Of a DNA stretch of 64,000 nt, positions 1-7,245 are shown one piece after another. This stretch comes from JAWLAT01 sp041395325. GTDB lineage: Bacteria > Pseudomonadota > Gammaproteobacteria > Xanthomonadales > SZUA-5. Location of the stretch: assembly GCA_041395325.1 (NCBI GenBank), contig JAWLAT010000003.1, forward strand, positions 1-64,000. The letters run 5' to 3'. The position numbers and the translations under genes are program-made. How positions within the stretch are numbered: the stretch's first letter is position 1; each line of letters opens with the position of its first letter. The notes beneath the pieces were generated by a model. That model ran no database searches. It was given only the letters and a program-made list of their open reading frames with translations, and was not told the origin of the DNA.

Positions 1-24
1 CGGCCGTTCGCCGGTGAGCCGCGC

Positions 25-52
25 ATAATACACCCTTCCTAAGGGGTGTCAA
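25..52 (-). promoter_or_regulatory. Sigma70-type promoter reading leftward out of the window
   Basis: On the minus strand a perfect -35 TTGACA (47-52) is followed by a 16-bp spacer and a -10 TATTAT (25-30), then a GC-rich stretch like the discriminator of stable-RNA promoters. The spacer also holds an imperfect palindrome (ACACCC at 30-35 with GGGTGT at 44-49) that could be an operator. The transcript would start near position 18 and leave the window, so its gene is not visible. Confidence 0.6.
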
Positions 53-114
53 CACCTTTGTTCGAGGAAGATCGCTGCGGCCCCATTCTCGCCCAACTGC
101 CACCGTCGCTGTTG

Positions 115-123
115 CGCAGGTTG
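115..123. repeat. Target-site duplication, left copy
   Basis: CGCAGGTTG directly abuts the left end of the IS256 element and is repeated exactly at 1489-1497. Confidence 0.85.
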
Positions 124-124
124 G

Positions 125-150
125 GTCGTGTCCCAGGACGTGGTGTAGGT
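125..150. repeat. IS256 left terminal inverted repeat
   Basis: This segment matches the reverse complement of about 1463-1488 with a few mismatches. The conserved parts are TCGTGTCCCA and ACGTGGTGTA. Confidence 0.85.
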
Positions 151-220
151 ACGGAGCGTCACCGGTGGTCTCTGGTTTAGGTTTGGGTTGCGAGATCCAA
201 CCAGACCAGAGGAACCACCG

Positions 221-1420
221 ATGACGAAGGAAATGATGAACCTGCAGGCGCTGTTGGAGAAGGCACCGGACGCCGATGTGCTGCGGGAGATGATTGGGTT
301 TGCGGCTAACCGCTTGATGGAGATGGAGGTCGCCGAGCGGACGGGGGCTGGCTACGGTGAGAAGAGCGCCGATCGGCTGGTACAGCGCAACGGCTACCGG
401 GAGCGGGAGTGGCAGACCCGAGCCGGGAACGTGGCGTTGCAGATCCCGCGACTGCGCAAGGGCAGCTACTTTCCCGGTTTCCTGGAGCCGCGCCGGATGG
501 CCGAGAAGGCGCTGACCAGCGTGATTCAGGAAGCCTACGTCCAGGGCATCTCCACCCGGTCGGTGGATGAACTGGTGCAGGCCATGGGGATGAGCGGAAT
601 CTCCAAGAGCCAGGTGTCGCGTCTGTGCGAAGAGATCGACGAACGCGTCCACGCCTTCCTGGAGCGCCCCATCGAGGGCGATTGGCCGTACCTGTGGATC
701 GATGCCACCTACGTCAAAGTCCGCAGCGCCGGGCGGATCGTACCGGTGGCGGTGATCGTGGCGGTGGGCGTCAATGACGATGGCCGCCGCGAAGTGCTGG
801 GCATGGATGTGGCGCCTTCGGAAGCCGAGGTGTTCTGGAAAGACTTCCTGCGCAAGCTGGCCCGTCGTGGGCTACGGGGTGTGCAACTGGTGATCTCAGA
901 CAGCCACGAGGGCATCAAGGCGGCGGTCTGCAAGGTGCTCAGTGCCACCTGGCAGCGCTGCCGGGTGCACTTCATGCGCAACGTCCTGGCCCACGCCGGA
1001 CGCAGCGGGCGGCGGGTGGTCAGCGCCTTCATCGGCACCGCGTTTGCTCAGAACGACGCCCGCTCGGCGCAGGAGCAGTGGCGGCGCGTCGCCGACCAGT
1101 TGCGCGCCAGCGCCCCCAAGCTGGCCGCCTTGATGGACCAAGCCGAGCACGACGTGCTGGCCTACATGGGCTTCCCGGCCGCTCATCGCACCAAGCTGCA
1201 CAGCACCAACCCACTTGAGCGCCTGAACGGCGAGATCAAACGACGAACTGATGTGGTCGGCATCTTCCCCAACGACGCGGCCATCACTCGGCTGGTTGGC
1301 GCGATCTTGTTGGAGCAGAACGATGAATGGGCCGTGCAACGTGCTCGATACATGACCTTGGAGACCATGACCGAAATCACCAACACCAGCGAAATCAGTC
1401 TGCCTGCTGTGGCAACCTGA
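221..1420 (+). CDS. IS256-family transposase (mutator type, DDE)
   Basis: This 399-residue protein catalyses excision and integration of the surrounding IS element. DDE-type acidic residues are visible in LWIDATYVK (first Asp), VISDSHEG (second Asp) and NPLERLNGEIKRR (Glu), and the C-x2-H signature of mutator transposases appears as CRVHFMRN. Length matches the family (about 400 aa). I chose ATG 221 rather than the upstream in-frame start at 188, because the extra residues are not family-like. The reading frame is intact, so the protein is probably functional. Confidence 0.93.
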   Translation: MTKEMMNLQALLEKAPDADVLREMIGFAANRLMEMEVAERTGAGYGEKSADRLVQRNGYREREWQTRAGNVALQIPRLRKGSYFPGFLEPRRMAEKALTSVIQEAYVQGISTRSVDELVQAMGMSGISKSQVSRLCEEIDERVHAFLERPIEGDWPYLWIDATYVKVRSAGRIVPVAVIVAVGVNDDGRREVLGMDVAPSEAEVFWKDFLRKLARRGLRGVQLVISDSHEGIKAAVCKVLSATWQRCRVHFMRNVLAHAGRSGRRVVSAFIGTAFAQNDARSAQEQWRRVADQLRASAPKLAALMDQAEHDVLAYMGFPAAHRTKLHSTNPLERLNGEIKRRTDVVGIFPNDAAITRLVGAILLEQNDEWAVQRARYMTLETMTEITNTSEISLPAVAT

Positions 1421-1462
1421 CGACCGTGGCCCAACCAAACCAGATGGCCACCGTGACCATCC

Positions 1463-1488
1463 TCTTACACCACGTGTTGGGACACGAT
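1463..1488. repeat. IS256 right terminal inverted repeat
   Basis: This is the right partner of the repeat at 125-150. TGGGACACGA ends at 1487, next to the duplicated target sequence. Confidence 0.85.
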
Positions 1489-1497
1489 CGCAGGTTG
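1489..1497. repeat. Target-site duplication, right copy
   Basis: CGCAGGTTG directly abuts the right end of the IS element and is identical to 115-123. Confidence 0.85.
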
Positions 1498-1580
1498 CGA
1501 ATGCATGACCGTGCGCGCACCCACGAAGTGATCGCCAGTGATAGCCTTCATTGGGTACCGGGCCGTGGGACGGACGTCCG

Positions 1581-1955
1581 ATGACGCTCAAACTCAACAG
1601 CGATCTGCGTGAGGATCCGCGCTACCCCGTGACCGACGTCAGCGTCGAGGTCAGCGGGGAAGGCCCGTCGTTGTCGGCGCGTGTAGCTGACATCTCACTC
1701 AATGGAGCGCTGCTGGACTTCGCGGATTCGCCAGAGGTGAAGCCAGGTGACGGGCTGCAGTTGCGATTCCGTCAAGGTGAAGTGCGAAGCTTCAGCGCCA
1801 GTGCGCGCTGCGTGCACGTACGCGATCGCCGAATGGGGGTGGAGTTCCTGGCCTTCGAAGCGGTGGACTTCGAATCGCTGACCGATTTGGTGGGTGAGTT
1901 GCGACGAGCCCGCGTTGCACATCTGCTCGCGACGCGGCAAGGACGCGCCGTCTGA
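1581..1955 (+). CDS. PilZ-domain protein (c-di-GMP receptor)
   Basis: This 124-aa single-domain protein carries both halves of the PilZ c-di-GMP binding signature: RxxxR as REDPR near residue 9 and DxSxxG as DISLNG near residue 43. Such small PilZ proteins act as cytoplasmic c-di-GMP effectors of motility, surface attachment or secretion. The partner is unknown. ATG 1581 places the RxxxR motif close to the N-terminus; an upstream TTG at 1551 in the same frame is less likely. The IS256 element ends only 92 bp upstream, so the original promoter may have been displaced. Confidence 0.8.
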   Translation: MTLKLNSDLREDPRYPVTDVSVEVSGEGPSLSARVADISLNGALLDFADSPEVKPGDGLQLRFRQGEVRSFSASARCVHVRDRRMGVEFLAFEAVDFESLTDLVGELRRARVAHLLATRQGRAV

Positions 1956-2015
1956 CGGCTTCGACAACGGTCACGGCATTCGCGGCGCGCCGTCGGAGCG
2001 CTACACTATAGATCT

Positions 2016-2092
2016 GCGCCCGTAGCTCAGTTGGATAGAGTAGCTGGCTTCGAACCAGCTGGTCGGGAGTTCGAGTCTCTCCGGGCGCGCCA
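2016..2092 (+). tRNA. tRNA-Arg, anticodon UCG
   Basis: The segment folds as a 77-nt cloverleaf. The acceptor stem pairs GCGCCCG (2016-2022) with CGGGCGC (2082-2088), followed by discriminator G and an encoded CCA (2090-2092). The anticodon arm is GCTGG-CTTCGAA-CCAGC, whose loop places TCG at positions 34-36, reading CGA arginine codons. The T-arm contains GTTCGAGTC. A run of T residues follows directly. Upstream, TACACTATAG near 2002-2011 could be a -10 element. Confidence 0.95.
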
Positions 2093-2111
2093 TTTTTCCA
2101 GCTCGTTCAAC

Positions 2112-4235
2112 TCAGGCCTGCCCGTAGCGCAGGCTGGCCCCGAGGAAGCGTCGGGCAATCTGCTCGGCGCGTTCGGGGTCGCCCACGACCAGCGGGTCGG
2201 CTATTTGTGCTGCTTGCGGAATCAGCTGTACGTCTCGTGCGAGGTCTGCTACCCGGAAGCTGACGCTGCCTGACTGCCGGGATCCCAGGAGTTCTCCTGG
2301 ACCCCGTAGTGCCAGATCACACTCGGCAATGTGAAAGCCATCCTGACTGTCACGCAGCGCGCCAATTCGCGCTCGTGCGTTCTCGCCCAACGGTGCCTTG
2401 TACAGCAGCACGCAGCTGGACGCCGCCGTGCCGCGACCCACACGGCCGCGCAGCTGATGCAATTGCGCCAGCCCCAGGCGCTCGGCGTTTTCGATCACCA
2501 TCAGGCTGGCATTGGGTACGTCCACTCCCACTTCAATCACGGTCGTCGCCACCAGCAGATCCAGCTCACCAGCGGCGAAGCGGTTCATGGCCTCGCTGCG
2601 CTCCGTGGCCTTTTGTCGACCATGAACGAGTCCTATGCGCAGGTCTGGCAAGCCGGCGGCAAGCTCAGCGTGCAGCACTTCTGCTGCCTGGGCTTCGACT
2701 TGATCGGACTCTTCGATCACCGTGCACACCCAGTAGGCCTGGCGGCCCGCAGAACAGGCTTCGCGTACGCGTTCAACCACTTCCTCGCGACGCTGCTGGC
2801 CGATGGCCACAGTACGTATCGGACTGCGGCCGGGTGGCAGTTCATCAATCACTGAGACGTCCAGGTCTGCGTACAGGCTCATCGCCAGCGTTCGCGGAAT
2901 GGGTGTGGCCGTCATCACCAGTTGATGCGGGCAACGGCCCTGCTGCACACCCTTGTCGCGCAACCCCAGTCGTTGGTGCACACCGAAGCGGTGCTGCTCA
3001 TCGATGACCACGAGCCCCAGCCTTTCGAACTGCACCTGCTCGGTCATCAATGCATGAGTACCGATGACCACCGGCGCGCCAGCGGCGATCTCCTCCAGCG
3101 CTTTTGCTCGCGCCTTGCCCGTCACCTTCGCAGCCAGCCAGACGGTGCGCAGGCCGAGCGCGTCGAACCACTGGGTGAGATTGCGGCGATGCTGCTCGGC
3201 CAGCAATTCCGTGGGCGCCATCAGGGCCGCCTGGTGGCCGCCTTCGATCGCTGCGAGCATGGCCAAAGCGGCGACGATGGTCTTGCCGGATCCGACGTCA
3301 CCCTGCACCAGCCGCAACATGGGCTGGCTGCGCGCCAAGTCGGTGCGTATCTGCGATAACACACGCAGTTGCGCCGACGTGAGACTGAACGGCAACTGCG
3401 CGAGCAGTCGCTCCTGCAGCGCACCGGCATGTCGCAGGACTGGCGAACGCAGACCGTCGAGCTTGCGGCGCACCAGTCGCAGACTGATCCGGTGAGCGAT
3501 CAACTCTTCCAGCGCCAAGCGTCGGCGAGCCGGATGGCTGCCGTCCACCAAGCTGTCCAGCGCGGTTTCCGGTGGCGGTCGGTGGATGACGCGCAGCGCC
3601 TGACCCAGTGACGGCAGCGCCAGCTGATCGAGCGTCTGTGCGGGTAGCCACTCAAGCGCCTCATCGGTCGGCAACAACGACAGCGCCTGTTGCACCAACT
3701 TCTCTATGCGCTCGCTGCTGATGCCTTCGCCGCGCGGATAGGTCGGGCGGAGCTGTGATTCTCCCGCTGGCTCCTCATCCTCGGCCAGGAAGCGGTATTT
3801 CGGGTGCGCCATCTCCAGGCCATTGACGCCGCCGCGAACCTCGCCGTAACAGAGGATTCTTCGCCCGGGCTGAAATCCCTGCGCCTGACCGGTGTGGAAG
3901 CGGAAGAAGCGCAGCGTCAAGCCAGCCATTCCGTCGACGACTGTCACCAGCAACATGCGCCGACGGCGCAGCACCACTTCCCGCGCGCCGACCCGGCCCA
4001 CGATCTGGACCGTCTGACCATGAACGACCGCAGACAGCGGGACAATCTGCGTCCGGTCCTCGTAGCGCAGTGGCAGATGAACCCACAGATCACCGACGGT
4101 CTGCAGACCCAGTCGCTCCAGCGCCTCGGCTGCCTTCGGGCCGAGTGGGCCGAGCACCTTCAGCGGTTGCGCCGCGCGGGACTGCCAATCGGCCGCCACC
4201 ACCGCTGGCGCTGCCTGATCTGCCCGCCTCGCCAC
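2112..4235 (-). CDS. recG: ATP-dependent DNA helicase RecG
   Basis: RecG remodels stalled replication forks and branch-migrates Holliday junctions in the cytoplasm. The protein has an N-terminal wedge/OB region, then helicase motifs: TSAQ, Walker A GDVGSGKT near residue 312, DEQHRFG (motif II) near 412, TATPIPRT (motif III) and the C-terminal QLRGRVGRG motif. I chose GTG 4235 (707 aa) because it lies 5 bp beyond the ridA stop; the open frame extends 15 codons further into ridA without family-like sequence. Gene order rpoZ-spoT-ridA-recG is classical in gammaproteobacteria, and tight spacing suggests one operon. The gene converges on the tRNA-Arg with about 20 bp between them. Confidence 0.95.
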   Translation of the reverse strand: MARRADQAAPAVVAADWQSRAAQPLKVLGPLGPKAAEALERLGLQTVGDLWVHLPLRYEDRTQIVPLSAVVHGQTVQIVGRVGAREVVLRRRRMLLVTVVDGMAGLTLRFFRFHTGQAQGFQPGRRILCYGEVRGGVNGLEMAHPKYRFLAEDEEPAGESQLRPTYPRGEGISSERIEKLVQQALSLLPTDEALEWLPAQTLDQLALPSLGQALRVIHRPPPETALDSLVDGSHPARRRLALEELIAHRISLRLVRRKLDGLRSPVLRHAGALQERLLAQLPFSLTSAQLRVLSQIRTDLARSQPMLRLVQGDVGSGKTIVAALAMLAAIEGGHQAALMAPTELLAEQHRRNLTQWFDALGLRTVWLAAKVTGKARAKALEEIAAGAPVVIGTHALMTEQVQFERLGLVVIDEQHRFGVHQRLGLRDKGVQQGRCPHQLVMTATPIPRTLAMSLYADLDVSVIDELPPGRSPIRTVAIGQQRREEVVERVREACSAGRQAYWVCTVIEESDQVEAQAAEVLHAELAAGLPDLRIGLVHGRQKATERSEAMNRFAAGELDLLVATTVIEVGVDVPNASLMVIENAERLGLAQLHQLRGRVGRGTAASSCVLLYKAPLGENARARIGALRDSQDGFHIAECDLALRGPGELLGSRQSGSVSFRVADLARDVQLIPQAAQIADPLVVGDPERAEQIARRFLGASLRYGQA

Positions 4236-4239
4236 GGAA

Positions 4240-4620
4240 TCAGAGCACCAGGATGCCGTCCATCTCCACCCGTGCCCCACGCGGTAACGCGGCCACGCCT
4301 ATGGCGGCGCGCGCGGGATAGGGCTCGTTGAAATAGTCGGCCATGATCTGATTGACCTGCGCAAAGCAGCCCAGGTCGGTCAGGAACACATTGAGCTTGA
4401 CCAGCTTGTCCAGATCACCACCGGCTGCCACCGATACGGCGCGCAGGTTGTCGAAGACGCGCCGAATCTCGGCCTCGATATCACCATTGACCATCTCCAT
4501 GGTCGCCGGATCCAATGGGATCTGACCGGACAGGTAGACGGTTTCGCCAACACGCACCGCTTGCGAGTAGGCGCCGATCGCCGCCGGGGCATTCTCGGTG
4601 TGGACGCTGCTGCGGGTCAT
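4240..4620 (-). CDS. ridA: RidA family reactive enamine/imine deaminase
   Basis: RidA hydrolyses reactive 2-aminoacrylate-type enamines/imines formed by PLP enzymes such as threonine dehydratase, releasing keto acids and ammonia. The 126-aa length is typical of the family. Family motifs include AIGAYSQA near the N-terminus, YLSGQIPLDP, KLNVFLTD, and YPARAAIGV with the conserved catalytic Arg near residue 105. A good Shine-Dalgarno (AGGAG) lies about 8 bp upstream of ATG 4620. It sits between spoT and recG with 4-21 bp gaps, so it is probably co-transcribed. Confidence 0.93.
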   Translation of the reverse strand: MTRSSVHTENAPAAIGAYSQAVRVGETVYLSGQIPLDPATMEMVNGDIEAEIRRVFDNLRAVSVAAGGDLDKLVKLNVFLTDLGCFAQVNQIMADYFNEPYPARAAIGVAALPRGARVEMDGILVL

Positions 4621-4641
4621 ATTGAATCTCCTGCTGGGTCT

Positions 4642-6810
4642 TCAGGTGCGTTGGACGACCTGCACGACCGGCAGGCGGCGCAGGCGGCGCATCACGTCGG
4701 CCAGGTGCGCGCGATCCCGCACTTCCAGCGTGAAGAACAACGTCGCGCTGGAGGCGTCACGCTCACCGTACTCGACGTTCTCGATATTGGACTCTTGTTC
4801 GGCGATCGCGGCTGCCACAGTCGCCAGAACCCCCGGTCGATTGGCCACTTCGACGCGCAGCACCACGCGAAACTCGCCTTCGATGTGCTGGTCCCAATCG
4901 ACCCGCATCATCCGCTCGGGGTGCTTGCGCAGCTCGATCACGTTGGGGCAGATCGTCTGGTGAATGACCAGCCCTTTGCCGGCACTGAGGAATCCGACAA
5001 TGGGATCGCCCGGAATCGGGTGACAACACTGGCCGAAGCTGACCACCCCGCGCTCGGCCCCGCTGATGCGAACGACTTCGGTTTGGCGTCGCTCGCCATC
5101 GGCGTGCGGCCGGTCACCACGGGTGAGCTGGCGAGCGACCACGGCCGGCATCCGATTGCCCAGCGCCAGATCGGCCAGCAGTTCTTCCAGTCGCTGCACC
5201 CGGTTCTCGGTCAGCGCGGCCTCGATGCGTTCGGCCGAGACATCGTCCAGACTGGTCCCCAACGCGTCCAGCGCACGATCGAGCATTCGAGCGCCGAGCC
5301 CGACGGCATCCTCATGCTGCAGATTCTTGAGGAAGTGACGGATCGAGGTGCGCGCCTTGCTGGTGACGACGAACTCCAGCCAATGCGGCTTTGGCGTCGC
5401 ACTGGGCGCGGTAATGATCTCGACGGTCTGACCGCTGGACAGTCTGGTCCGCAGCGGCTTGAGCTGCTGGTCAATTCGTGCAGCCACCGCATGGTCGCCC
5501 ACATTGGTGTGCACCGCATAGGCGAAATCGATCGCGCAGGCATTGCGCGGCAACGCCAGAATCTTGCCCTTGGGACTGAACAGATAGACCTCGTCCGGAA
5601 ACAGGTCGACGCGGACGTTGTCGAGGAACTCAATTGAGTTGCCGGCCTGGCGCTGGCTCTCCAGCAGACCCTGCAGCCACTCGCGCGCCCGATGCTGCGC
5701 TGTGTTGGCGGGAAGTGTGTCCGACTTGTAGATCCAGTGCGCCGCCACGCCGCGCTCGGCGACCGTGTCCATCTCCTCGGTGCGGATCTGCACCTCGATG
5801 GGCTGGCCGAAGGGACCGAACAGCGTCGTGTGCAGGGACTGATAGCCGTTGGCCTTGGCAATGGCGATGTAGTCCTTGAAGCGCCCTTCGACCGGCTTGT
5901 ACAGATTGTGTACGGCGCCCAACGCGCAGTAGCACTGCATCACCGTACCGACGACGACCCGGAAACCGTGCACATCCATGACCTGATCGAAGGTTTTGCG
6001 CTCATTGCGCATCTTGCGAAAGATGCTGTAGGGCGTTTTCACGCGGCTGACCAGCCGGGCCGGAACGTTCTCCGTGTCCAGCTTGTGCTTCAGCGCTTCG
6101 GCGATCTTCTGCATCGGCTCGCGCCGATTGCCCACCAGCTTGCGCAGTTCGGCCTCGATGACCCGGTGACGCAAGGGATGCAGCGCGCGGAAACCCAGAT
6201 CCTGCAACTCGGCCTTGATGCGATTCATGCCCAGGCGCTGCGCGATCGGCGCGTAGATTTCCAGCGTCTCGCGAGCAATTCGCCGCCGGCTCTCCGGATT
6301 CATCGAGCCCAGCGTGCGCATGTTGTGCAGGCGGTCGGCCAGCTTGATCAGGATGACGCGCAGATCGCGCGCCATCGCCAGCAGCATCTTGCGGAAGCTC
6401 TCGGCCGTCGCCGCCTCGCGCGAGACGAAACCGACCTTGTCCAGCTTGGTCACGCCATCGACCAGATCGGCAACCGTCGAGCCGAACTCGGCCTCGACCT
6501 CATCCTTGGTCAGGTGAGTGTCTTCCAGGGTGTCATGCAGGATCGCCGCAACCAGCGTTTCGCCGTCCAGGTGCATGTCGGCGAGGATCCGGGCCACGGC
6601 CACCGGGTGAGTGATGTAGGGCTCACCACTCTTGCGAGTCTGCCCCTGATGCGCCTGTGCACCGATACGGAAGGCCTTGTCGATGGCCTCCCATTGCGCC
6701 CGGTTCAGATAGCTCTCGACCTGCTGCTGCAGGTCGATGACATAGTGCGGCAGCAGCGCGTCGACATCGGTCGACGGCACGGGCGAAGGAGAGGCGACAT
6801 CCGCACTCAT
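4642..6810 (-). CDS. spoT: Bifunctional (p)ppGpp synthetase/hydrolase SpoT
   Basis: This enzyme degrades and makes the alarmone (p)ppGpp and so controls the stringent response. The 722 residues show an HD hydrolase domain (HDTLED, DRLHNMRTL), a synthetase domain (GRFKDYIA, NGYQSLHTTLFGP), a TGS domain (FSPKGKILALPRNACAIDF) and a C-terminal ACT domain. The RFKD form of the RxKD motif is that of bifunctional enzymes, not RelA. I chose ATG 6810 (MSADV); the open frame continues upstream but there overlaps rpoZ in another frame. It lies 28 bp downstream of rpoZ, the usual arrangement. Confidence 0.95.
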   Translation of the reverse strand: MSADVASPSPVPSTDVDALLPHYVIDLQQQVESYLNRAQWEAIDKAFRIGAQAHQGQTRKSGEPYITHPVAVARILADMHLDGETLVAAILHDTLEDTHLTKDEVEAEFGSTVADLVDGVTKLDKVGFVSREAATAESFRKMLLAMARDLRVILIKLADRLHNMRTLGSMNPESRRRIARETLEIYAPIAQRLGMNRIKAELQDLGFRALHPLRHRVIEAELRKLVGNRREPMQKIAEALKHKLDTENVPARLVSRVKTPYSIFRKMRNERKTFDQVMDVHGFRVVVGTVMQCYCALGAVHNLYKPVEGRFKDYIAIAKANGYQSLHTTLFGPFGQPIEVQIRTEEMDTVAERGVAAHWIYKSDTLPANTAQHRAREWLQGLLESQRQAGNSIEFLDNVRVDLFPDEVYLFSPKGKILALPRNACAIDFAYAVHTNVGDHAVAARIDQQLKPLRTRLSSGQTVEIITAPSATPKPHWLEFVVTSKARTSIRHFLKNLQHEDAVGLGARMLDRALDALGTSLDDVSAERIEAALTENRVQRLEELLADLALGNRMPAVVARQLTRGDRPHADGERRQTEVVRISGAERGVVSFGQCCHPIPGDPIVGFLSAGKGLVIHQTICPNVIELRKHPERMMRVDWDQHIEGEFRVVLRVEVANRPGVLATVAAAIAEQESNIENVEYGERDASSATLFFTLEVRDRAHLADVMRRLRRLPVVQVVQRT

Positions 6811-6838
6811 CCCCGCCTCCGCGGTGCTGCCCGGAGCC

Positions 6839-7129
6839 TTAGTCGTCCCCGCCGCGACTGAGATCATCCTCAACCTCGGCAGCCGCCCATTCCAGCGCCT
6901 CGCGCTCGGCGGCCTCGCGTTCACGCTTCTCGACTTCCGCCAGCAGGGCGTGATCGACGCGACCTTCGGCAATTTCGCGCAGGGCCAGAACGGTGGGCTT
7001 GTCCTCGTCGACATCGACCATCGGTTCGGCGCCCTTGGCCAGTTGCCGGGCACGCTTGCTCGCCATCAGCACCAGCTCAAAACGGTTGTCGACCTGGGTC
7101 AGACAGTCTTCGACGGTAATACGGGCCAT
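6839..7129 (-). CDS. rpoZ: RNA polymerase omega subunit
   Basis: Omega assists assembly of the beta-prime subunit and is needed for one ppGpp binding site on RNA polymerase. The 96-aa protein begins MARITVEDCL and contains NRFELVLMASKRARQL and TVLALREIAEG, both diagnostic. It has an acidic C-terminal tail (AAAEVEDDLSRGGDD). I chose ATG 7129 by homology; an in-frame ATG nine codons upstream is less likely. It is the first gene of the rpoZ-spoT-ridA-recG unit. gmk, which often precedes rpoZ, is absent here and a DUF4132 gene lies upstream instead. Confidence 0.95.
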   Translation of the reverse strand: MARITVEDCLTQVDNRFELVLMASKRARQLAKGAEPMVDVDEDKPTVLALREIAEGRVDHALLAEVEKREREAAEREALEWAAAEVEDDLSRGGDD

Positions 7130-7164
7130 TTCGCATCCAGCATGGTTCAGAGTCAACTGCTTAG

Positions 7165-7191
7165 ATTATCAGAGCACGCAGCCCTCGCCAA
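7165..7191 (-). promoter_or_regulatory. Candidate promoter of the rpoZ-spoT-ridA-recG operon
   Basis: On the minus strand TTGGCG (7186-7191) lies 15 bp before GATAAT (7165-7170), or 17 bp before TAATCT. The position is 36 bp upstream of the rpoZ start, in the short gap behind the DUF4132 gene. Confidence 0.4.
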
Positions 7192-7245
7192 TGACCATTC
7201 CGACTGCGGGACATCTGGATCAAGCCGGCCTGGCGAGCGTCGAAT

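Larger units (their letters stand above)
124..1488 (+). mobile_element. IS256-family insertion sequence, complete
   Basis: This is an element of about 1.36 kb holding one transposase gene (221-1420). The ends are imperfect inverted repeats: the left end reads TCGTGTCCCAGGACGTGGTG from 126, and the right end, read on the minus strand from 1487, is TCGTGTCCCAACACGTGGTG. The 9-bp sequence CGCAGGTTG occurs directly outside both ends (115-123 and 1489-1497), as expected of the 8-9 bp target duplication of IS256 elements. The terminal base on the left is uncertain by one position. Intact ORF, ends and duplication suggest a recent, possibly still active insertion. It landed between a leftward promoter (25-52) and the PilZ gene at 1581. 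Confidence 0.92.

Noticed and set aside
1327..1584. A reading frame crossing the right end of the IS element
   Set aside because: It spans the transposase end, the terminal repeat and flanking DNA with no protein-like composition.
6811..7053. Upstream extension of the spoT frame to 7053
   Set aside because: These codons overlap rpoZ in another frame and show no SpoT-like sequence.
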